From NCBI RefSeq assembly GCF_036226885.1, contig NZ_CP109027.1:6262001-6326000 (forward strand): a stretch of DNA of 64,000 nt. Reading direction: 5' to 3'. Each line of letters begins with the position of its first letter. Positions within the stretch are counted from its first letter, which is position 1. Shown piece by piece: positions 59,213 to 64,000 of the stretch. The DNA is from Streptomyces sp. NBC_00663. Its GTDB lineage: Bacteria > Actinomycetota > Actinomycetes > Streptomycetales > Streptomycetaceae. A program made the position numbers and the translations under genes. The notes under the pieces are model-generated. The model had not been told where the DNA came from, did no database searches, and worked only from the letters and a program-made list of their open reading frames with translations.

Positions 59213-59719
59213 CTAGCGGGACTCGGGCGTCCCCGCGAGCAACTCCCGCAACAGGTCGGCCAACTGGCCGGCCTGTTCCGCGTTCAGGGCGGACAGCGCC
59301 TCGGTCTCGGCGTCCAGTCCGGCGCCGACCGCCGCGTCGACGACGGTCAGCCCCTTGTCCGTCAGGGTCACTTGGAGGCCGCGGCGGTCGTGCGGGTCGG
59401 GGGAGCGGCGGATCAGGCCCGCGCGTTCCAGCTTGTCGAGGCGGCCGGTCATGCCGCCGGTGGTGAGCATCAGCGTGCCCGAGAGCTGGCGGGGGGAGAG
59501 GGTGTAGGGCTCGCCGGAGCGGCGCAGGGTGGCCAGGACGTCGAACTCGCCGCGCGCGATGCCGTAGGGGGCGTACGCCTTCTCCATGCGGTCGCCCATG
59601 GCGCGGGAGAGGCGGAAGATCCGCCCGAAGACCTCCATCGCCTTGGTGTCGAGGTCCGGCCGTACGGCCGCCCACTGGTCGACGATCGCGTCGACGGGGT
59701 CCTTGCGCTGGGCACTCAT
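59213..59719 (-). CDS. MarR-family transcriptional regulator
   Basis: A 168-residue protein. The winged HTH is ARGEFDVLATLRRSGEPYTLSPRQLSGTLMLTTGGMTGRLDKLERAGLIRRSPDPHDRRGLQVTLTDKG, between dimerisation helices at both ends. It is divergent from an EamA exporter with a long palindrome between them, the usual MarR arrangement for ligand-inducible export. The ATG at MSAQRKDPVDAIV was chosen; a GTG upstream lacks support. Confidence 0.93.
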   Translation of the reverse strand: MSAQRKDPVDAIVDQWAAVRPDLDTKAMEVFGRIFRLSRAMGDRMEKAYAPYGIARGEFDVLATLRRSGEPYTLSPRQLSGTLMLTTGGMTGRLDKLERAGLIRRSPDPHDRRGLQVTLTDKGLTVVDAAVGAGLDAETEALSALNAEQAGQLADLLRELLAGTPESR

Positions 59720-59764
59720 GGGTCGAGTATCGGCGGCACACAGGGTCACCCGCAAGAAAGTGGC

Positions 59765-59796
59765 TTGACTAAAAGTTGCTTAGCGCTAAGCTACTT
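59765..59796 (+). promoter_or_regulatory. EamA promoter with MarR operator
   Basis: TTGACT (59765-59770) then, after 16 nt, TAAGCT (59787-59792). The -10 lies inside a 24-bp palindrome (59773-59796) with one mismatched pair and a perfect GCTTAGCGCTAAGC core. MarR binding here would block the exporter promoter. Confidence 0.7.
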
Positions 59797-59845
59797 TCCA
59801 TCAAGCTACATTCGCCGAAGTCACCCGACGCCACTAGGGGGAGTC

Positions 59846-60787
59846 GTGAACCGCACCGCGACCGTCCTGCTCACCGCCCTCGCCCCCGTCTCCTGGGGCA
59901 CCACCTACGCCGTCACCACCGAGTTCCTCCCGGCCGACCGCCCCCTGTTCACCGGTCTGATGCGGGCCCTGCCGGCCGGTCTGGTCCTGCTGGCCCTCGC
60001 CCGGGTGCTGCCGCGCGGCATCTGGTGGGGGAAGGCCACGGTGCTCGGCGCGCTGAACATCGGCGCCTTCTTCCCGCTGCTGTTCCTGTCGGCGTACCGG
60101 TTGCCGGGCGGGATGGCGGCGGTCGTCGGGTCGGTCGGGCCGCTGTTCGTGGTGGGTCTGTCGGCGGTGCTGCTGGGGCAGCGGCCCACGACCCGGAGCG
60201 TGCTCACCGGAGTGGTGGCCGCGTTCGGCGTGAGTCTCGTCGTACTGAAGGCGGCCGGGGCCCTCGACCCGGTCGGCGTCCTGGCGGCGCTCGCCTCCGC
60301 CGCCTCCATGTCCACCGGCACCGTCCTCACCAAGCGCTGGGGCCGTCCGGAAGGGGTGGGCCCGCTGGCGCTCACCGCCTGGCAGCTGACCGCGGGCGGG
60401 CTGCTCATCGCGCCCCTCGCCTTCCTCGTCGAGGGCGCCCCGCCCGCGCTGGACGGGCGGGCGATCGGCGGCTACCTCTACCTCGCGCTCGCCAACACGG
60501 CCGTCGCGTACTGGCTCTGGTTCCGCGGCATCGGCCGGCTCACCGCCACCCAGGTCACCTTCCTCGGCCCGCTCTCCCCGCTGACCGCCGCGGTCGTCGG
60601 CTGGGCGGCGCTCGGCCAGGCGCTGACGCCGCTCCAACTGGCGGGCATGGCGCTGGCGTTCGGCGCGACGGTGGCCGGCCAGCTCCGGCAGCGGCCCCCC
60701 GCCACCCCGGCCCGATCGTTCAGTTTTACTGAAAAGAACGCTCGGAAAGATTCGATGGACGTGACAGGTGTGGCGCTGCGACGGTAG
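59846..60787 (+). CDS. EamA/DMT-family transporter
   Basis: A 313-residue protein with ten hydrophobic helices in two EamA repeats (SWGTTYAVTTEFLPADRPLFTGLMRALPAGLVLL and the LALANTAVAYWLWFRGIGRLTATQVTFLGPLSPLTAAVVGW block). It probably exports a small molecule sensed by the divergent MarR. GTG start with GGGGGAG upstream. The last 22 residues (ARSFSFTEKNARKDSMDVTGVALRR region) are AT-rich and unlike the family end, and may overlap regulatory DNA of the next gene. Confidence 0.9.
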   Translation: MNRTATVLLTALAPVSWGTTYAVTTEFLPADRPLFTGLMRALPAGLVLLALARVLPRGIWWGKATVLGALNIGAFFPLLFLSAYRLPGGMAAVVGSVGPLFVVGLSAVLLGQRPTTRSVLTGVVAAFGVSLVVLKAAGALDPVGVLAALASAASMSTGTVLTKRWGRPEGVGPLALTAWQLTAGGLLIAPLAFLVEGAPPALDGRAIGGYLYLALANTAVAYWLWFRGIGRLTATQVTFLGPLSPLTAAVVGWAALGQALTPLQLAGMALAFGATVAGQLRQRPPATPARSFSFTEKNARKDSMDVTGVALRR

Positions 60788-60828
60788 GTCCACCGAGATC
60801 ACGATCACCGATCAGTGGAAGGACCCCC

Positions 60829-61743
60829 GTGCCCGACGTCCTCGAAAGGACCCCCACCCGTACGACCCCGAGGGCCGCGCAGACCGCCGCCCTCGGGGTC
60901 GCCTGCGCCGCCCTCGCGACCGTCGTCTGGTCCGGCAGCTTCGTCACCTCCCGTGCCCTGCACGACAGCGTCCCGCCGGTCCAGCAGGCGTTCTGGCGCT
61001 GGATCGTCGCGCTCGTGGCGGTCGCCCCGTTCGGGGCGCGGCAGGCCTGGCGGCAGCGGGCGCTGATCCGGCGCCGGCTCGGTTTCGTCGTCCTCGCCTC
61101 GCTCCTCGGCGTCACCGTCTACAACACCCTGGTGAACCAGGCCGGGTTGACCACCCCCGCCGCCACCATGGGCCTGATCATGGCCGCGTCGCCGGTGCTG
61201 ATGGCGGTCCTGGAGCGGGCGTCCGGGGTACGGCTGGGGCGGCGCCGGGTCACCGGGCTGCTCGTCGCCTGCTCCGGGGTGCTGTTGCTGATGGGCGGCG
61301 GCGCCGGGTTCGCGGCCGGGGACCTGTGGATGATCGGCGCGGCCTGCTGCTTCGCCGGGTACAGCGCGCTGTTGCGGCGCAGGCCCGCCGAACTCGGGGG
61401 CGCCGCTTTCCTGTTCACCACGTTTCTCGTCGGTGCCGGGCTGCTGCTCCCGGCGCAGGGGGTGAGTCTGGCGGTCCAGGGGGGCTTCACCCCGACGACC
61501 GCGACCGTGCTGCCGCTGCTCTACGTGGGGGTCGCCTCCTCCGCCGTCGCCTTCTTCGCCTGGAACAAGGCGATCGCCCTGGTCGGCGCGGCCCGGGCCG
61601 GAGTCGTCTACTACCTCCAGCCGGTGTGTGTGGCCCTGCTGTCCTGGGCGGTGCTCGGCGAGACGTTCGGGCCGGTGCAGGTGCTGTGCCTGGCGCTGAT
61701 CCTCGGCGGGGTGATGTGGGGCGCCGCCGCCCGGCATGCGTAG
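60829..61743 (+). CDS. EamA/DMT-family transporter, second copy
   Basis: A 304-residue protein with about ten helices and both EamA repeats (TVVWSGSFVTSRALHDSVPPVQQAFWRWIVALVAVAP; VGVASSAVAFFAWNKAIALVGAARAGVVYYLQPVCVALLSWAVLGE). It differs clearly from the preceding transporter, so it is not a recent duplicate. GTG start with GGAAGGA upstream. A LysR regulator follows 9 nt after the stop, in the same direction, and may control or be co-transcribed with it. Confidence 0.91.
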   Translation: MPDVLERTPTRTTPRAAQTAALGVACAALATVVWSGSFVTSRALHDSVPPVQQAFWRWIVALVAVAPFGARQAWRQRALIRRRLGFVVLASLLGVTVYNTLVNQAGLTTPAATMGLIMAASPVLMAVLERASGVRLGRRRVTGLLVACSGVLLLMGGGAGFAAGDLWMIGAACCFAGYSALLRRRPAELGGAAFLFTTFLVGAGLLLPAQGVSLAVQGGFTPTTATVLPLLYVGVASSAVAFFAWNKAIALVGAARAGVVYYLQPVCVALLSWAVLGETFGPVQVLCLALILGGVMWGAAARHA

Positions 61744-61752
61744 GTTGCCCTC

Positions 61753-62655
61753 ATGGCTGAGTGGGACATCCGGAAACTGCACATCCTGCGGACCCTGCGG
61801 GAGCAGGGCACCGTGACCGCGACGGCCGAGGCGTTGCGGATGACGCCGTCCGCGGTGTCGCAGCAGCTGACGAATCTGGCGAAGCAGGTGGGGGTGCCGC
61901 TCCTGGAGGCGCAGGGGCGGCGGGTACGGCTCACCGACGCGGCCCGCCTGGTGCTGCGGCACGCCGAGGCGGTGTTCGAGCAACTGGAGCGGGCGGACGC
62001 GGAGTTGGCGGCGCATGTGCGGGGTGAGGTGGGCGAGGTGCGGGTCGGTGCGTTCTCGACCGCGGTGCCCGCGCTGGTCGTACCCGCCGTACGGGCGCTG
62101 CGGGTTTCGTCTCCCGGGGTGAGCGTGCGGGTGCGGGAGACGGAGGCGGGGGAGGCGTACGAGCTGCTGGCCGCCGGGGAGGTCGACCTCGCGCTGTCGC
62201 TGGCCGCGCAGGCGCCGGTGGTGGGGGACGGGCGGTTCACGCGGGTGGAGCTGCTGGCGGACCCGTTGGATGTCGCGCTGCCGCCGGGGCACGAGTGGGC
62301 GGACGTCGAGGGGCTGCGGCTGGCCGATCTCGCCGGGGAATCGTGGATCTTCGGGGGCAGCGGGCCGTGGTCGGACATCACGCGGGGGGCGTGCGAGGCG
62401 GCCGGGTTCACGCCGCGGCAGGGGCATTCCGCGGCCGGGTGGACGGCGATCCTGGCGATGGTGGAGGCCGGGATGGGGGTGGCGCTGGTCCCGCGGACGG
62501 CCGCGGTGGGGAGGGGCGGGGTGGTGCTGCGGGAACTGACGGTGGACCGCCCGGTCCGGCACGTGGTCGCGGCGGTACGGAGGGGGAGCGAGGCGGATGT
62601 TGTGGTGAGGCGGGTGATGGCGGCGTTGGAGGGGGTTGCCGCGGGGGTGCGCTGA
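61753..62655 (+). CDS. LysR-family transcriptional regulator
   Basis: A 300-residue protein. The N-terminal HTH is LHILRTLREQGTVTATAEALRMTPSAVSQQLTNLAKQVGVPLLEAQGRRVRLTDAARLVLRHA (about 9-72), with the LysR substrate-binding domain from about 90 (GEVGEVRVGAFSTAVPALVVPAVRAL). It is close behind the second EamA gene and co-directional, unlike the usual divergent LysR layout. No ribosome-binding site is evident, so it may depend on coupling. The stop is followed by a dispersed repeat. Confidence 0.92.
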   Translation: MAEWDIRKLHILRTLREQGTVTATAEALRMTPSAVSQQLTNLAKQVGVPLLEAQGRRVRLTDAARLVLRHAEAVFEQLERADAELAAHVRGEVGEVRVGAFSTAVPALVVPAVRALRVSSPGVSVRVRETEAGEAYELLAAGEVDLALSLAAQAPVVGDGRFTRVELLADPLDVALPPGHEWADVEGLRLADLAGESWIFGGSGPWSDITRGACEAAGFTPRQGHSAAGWTAILAMVEAGMGVALVPRTAAVGRGGVVLRELTVDRPVRHVVAAVRRGSEADVVVRRVMAALEGVAAGVR

Positions 62656-62664
62656 GGCCGCGGC

Positions 62665-62850
62665 GTCACTCACCCGCGCTGGCGGGGTGCCGCCTTTCTT
62701 CGGGCCGGGGCCGCCCCAGCGGCACGACTGCCCGCGGCTAAGCGGCTGAACAGTTGAAGGGGCGCCCGCTGCATGTCCCTTAGGGGCGCGGGGAACTGCG
62801 CGATCAGCCCCCACCGGCCTGCACGCGCTCCACGGGCCCAGGCACCCAAG
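62665..62850. repeat. Dispersed intergenic repeat, copy 2
   Basis: It begins with GTCACTCACCCGCGC and the 31-bp core 62710-62740, identical to 20415-20445. It continues with TTAGGGGCGCGGGGAACTGCG (62780-62800), a sequence type I recall as widespread between Streptomyces genes. No gene is seen in 62656-62903. Confidence 0.8.
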
Positions 62851-62858
62851 GCATGACA

Positions 62859-62889
62859 AGGGGCGCCCCGCATTGCGCCGGGCGCCCCT
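62859..62889 (-). terminator. Terminator of pepN
   Basis: A perfect 10-bp stem AGGGGCGCCC (62859-62868) with 62880-62889 and an 11-nt loop, just beyond the pepN stop on the minus strand. A weak TTGTC follows. Confidence 0.7.
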
Positions 62890-62903
62890 CATTGCCGTAC
62901 CGG

Positions 62904-64000
62904 CTACTCCGCCGCCGCGTCCGCCGCCTGGGCCTTCAGGGCGCGTTCGATGCCCGACCGGGACTCCGAGACCAGGCGGCGCAGGGCCGCGTTGGGCTCG
63001 GCCGACGTCAGCCACTCATCCGTCTTGTCCAGGGTTTCCTGGGAGACCTGGATCGACGGGTAGAGGCCGACCGCGACCTGCTGGGCGATCTCGTGGGAGC
63101 GGGTGTCCCAGATGCCCTTGACCACCTCGAAGTACTTGTCCGTGTACGGGGCGAGGAGTTCGCGCTGGTCCGTCTGGACGAAGCCGCCGATGACAGCCTC
63201 CTGCACCGCGTTCGGGAGCTTGTCGGACTCGATGACCTGGGACCAGGCCTCCGACTTGGCCTCCTCGGTCGGACGCGCCGCGCGAGCCGTCGCCGCGTGA
63301 CGCTCGCCCGCCGCCGTCTTGTCCCGCTCGTACTCGCCCGCGATCTCCGCCTCGTCGTAGCGGCCGACCGAGGCGAGGCGCTCCACGAACGCCCAGCGCA
63401 GCTCGGTGTCCACCGCCAGGCCCTCGATCGTCTGCGAGCCGTCCAGCAGGGCCTCCAGGAGGTCCAGCTGCTCCGGCGTACGGGCCGTCGCCGCGAACGC
63501 GCGCGCCCACGCCAGCTGGTGGTCGCTGCCCGCCGCGGCGGACCGCAGATGCGCCAGCGTGGCGTCGGTCCAGCGGGTCAGCAGCGCCTCACGGGCGGTC
63601 GGGTCGGCGTACAGCTCGATCGCCAGCTTCACCTGGCGGTGCAGGGACTGCACGACACCGATGTCCGACTCCTTGCCGATGCCGGAGAGGACCAGGGACA
63701 GGTAGTCGCGGGTCGCCAGTTCGGCGTCGCGCGTCATGTCCCACGCCGACGCCCAGCACAGGGCGCGGGGGAGGGAGGACTCGAAGTCGCCCAGGTGTTC
63801 CGTGACGAACGCCAGGGACTGCTCGTCCAGACGGACCTTCGCGTACGACAGGTCGTCGTCGTTGAGCAGGACGACCGCCGGGCGGCGCTTGCCCACCAGC
63901 TGCGGTACGGCGGTCAGTTCGCCGTCCACGTCCAGCTCGACGCGCTCGTCGCGGACCAGCTTGCCGCTGTCCTCGTCGAGTTCGTACAGGCCGACCGCGA
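62904..64000 (-). CDS. pepN: Aminopeptidase N, C-terminal part (truncated by window)
   Basis: The last 365 or so codons of a minus-strand gene; the frame runs open to the window edge, so the start and the catalytic HExxH zinc domain lie outside. Visible is the C-terminal ERAP1-like helical domain: RRPAVVLLNDDDLSYAKVRLDEQSLAFVTEHLGDFESSLPRALCWASAWDMTRDAELATRDYL, and WDTRSHEIAQQVAVGLYPSIQVSQETLDKTDEWL near the end. This matches M1 aminopeptidase N of Streptomyces, a broad cytoplasmic peptidase. It is followed by a hairpin terminator. Confidence 0.92.
   Translation of the reverse strand, partial: AVGLYELDEDSGKLVRDERVELDVDGELTAVPQLVGKRRPAVVLLNDDDLSYAKVRLDEQSLAFVTEHLGDFESSLPRALCWASAWDMTRDAELATRDYLSLVLSGIGKESDIGVVQSLHRQVKLAIELYADPTAREALLTRWTDATLAHLRSAAAGSDHQLAWARAFAATARTPEQLDLLEALLDGSQTIEGLAVDTELRWAFVERLASVGRYDEAEIAGEYERDKTAAGERHAATARAARPTEEAKSEAWSQVIESDKLPNAVQEAVIGGFVQTDQRELLAPYTDKYFEVVKGIWDTRSHEIAQQVAVGLYPSIQVSQETLDKTDEWLTSAEPNAALRRLVSESRSGIERALKAQAADAAAE

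Overview
The window is a chromosomal segment of a Streptomyces. It has very high GC, frequent GTG/TTG starts, chaplins, a melC1-melC2 tyrosinase pair, a sporulation-type SsbB, paired dynamin-like GTPases, a CsnR-controlled chitosan-oligosaccharide cluster, and a PknG-type kinase next to GlnH/GlnX-like sensors. From memory, the order resembles S. coelicolor from the chpF/melC/chpG region through ssbB and csnR-csnK to malQ and pepN; no alignment was run. It looks like ordinary core-arm chromosome, without phage, IS elements, CRISPR or plasmid functions.

1-9.1 kb is a cell-surface and development island: a GT4 glycosyltransferase, a large secreted protein, a short chaplin (chpF-like), three small secreted proteins of unknown role, a DUF5949-like protein, a VKOR-type disulfide-forming membrane protein, tyrosinase with its chaperone, a second chaplin (chpG-like), a DUF2087 protein and a tRNA-Arg(UCU). 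Most transcription units end in clear hairpin terminators, and both chaplins carry a BldN-like promoter with identical 16-nt spacing.

9.4-18.9 kb holds the dynamin-like pair (dynA/dynB), ssbB, a thioester-domain surface protein with an LAETG sorting signal, and an ettA-thioesterase-unknown gene run. 19.3-26.5 kb is an ABC export/lipoprotein-release type system with two giant FtsX permeases and an ATPase carrying an AbrB-like tail. 26.7-28.1 kb has a truncated globin divergent from a PCMT-like methyltransferase.

28.1-39.2 kb (minus strand) is a co-directional signalling operon: GlnX-like sensor, GlnH-like binding protein, coiled-coil protein, PknG-like kinase, PP2C phosphatase, VWA protein and FHA protein. 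Several members carry N-terminal zinc ribbons. It looks like an extended amino-acid-sensing phosphorylation module.

39.6-46.2 kb is csnR-csnEFGHK (uptake and catabolism of chitosan-derived glucosamine oligomers), with a CsnR-box palindrome upstream. 46.4-54 kb contains a secreted protein, three overlapping membrane/lipoprotein genes, MscS, an HNH nuclease, and a PadR-ABC operon with an apparent autoregulatory operator. 54.1-56.9 kb has a small ORF coupled to malQ and a small membrane protein. 57-62.7 kb is a set of regulator/effector pairs: TetR with an FAD monooxygenase, MarR with an EamA exporter, then a second EamA and a LysR, with elaborate visible operators. The window ends inside pepN.

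Three unrelated GC-rich tandem-repeat tracts (13.0-13.6, 18.9-19.3 and 49.0-49.3 kb) each begin at, or contain, the stop codon of the gene before them. A dispersed repeat occurs at about 20.4 and 62.7 kb.
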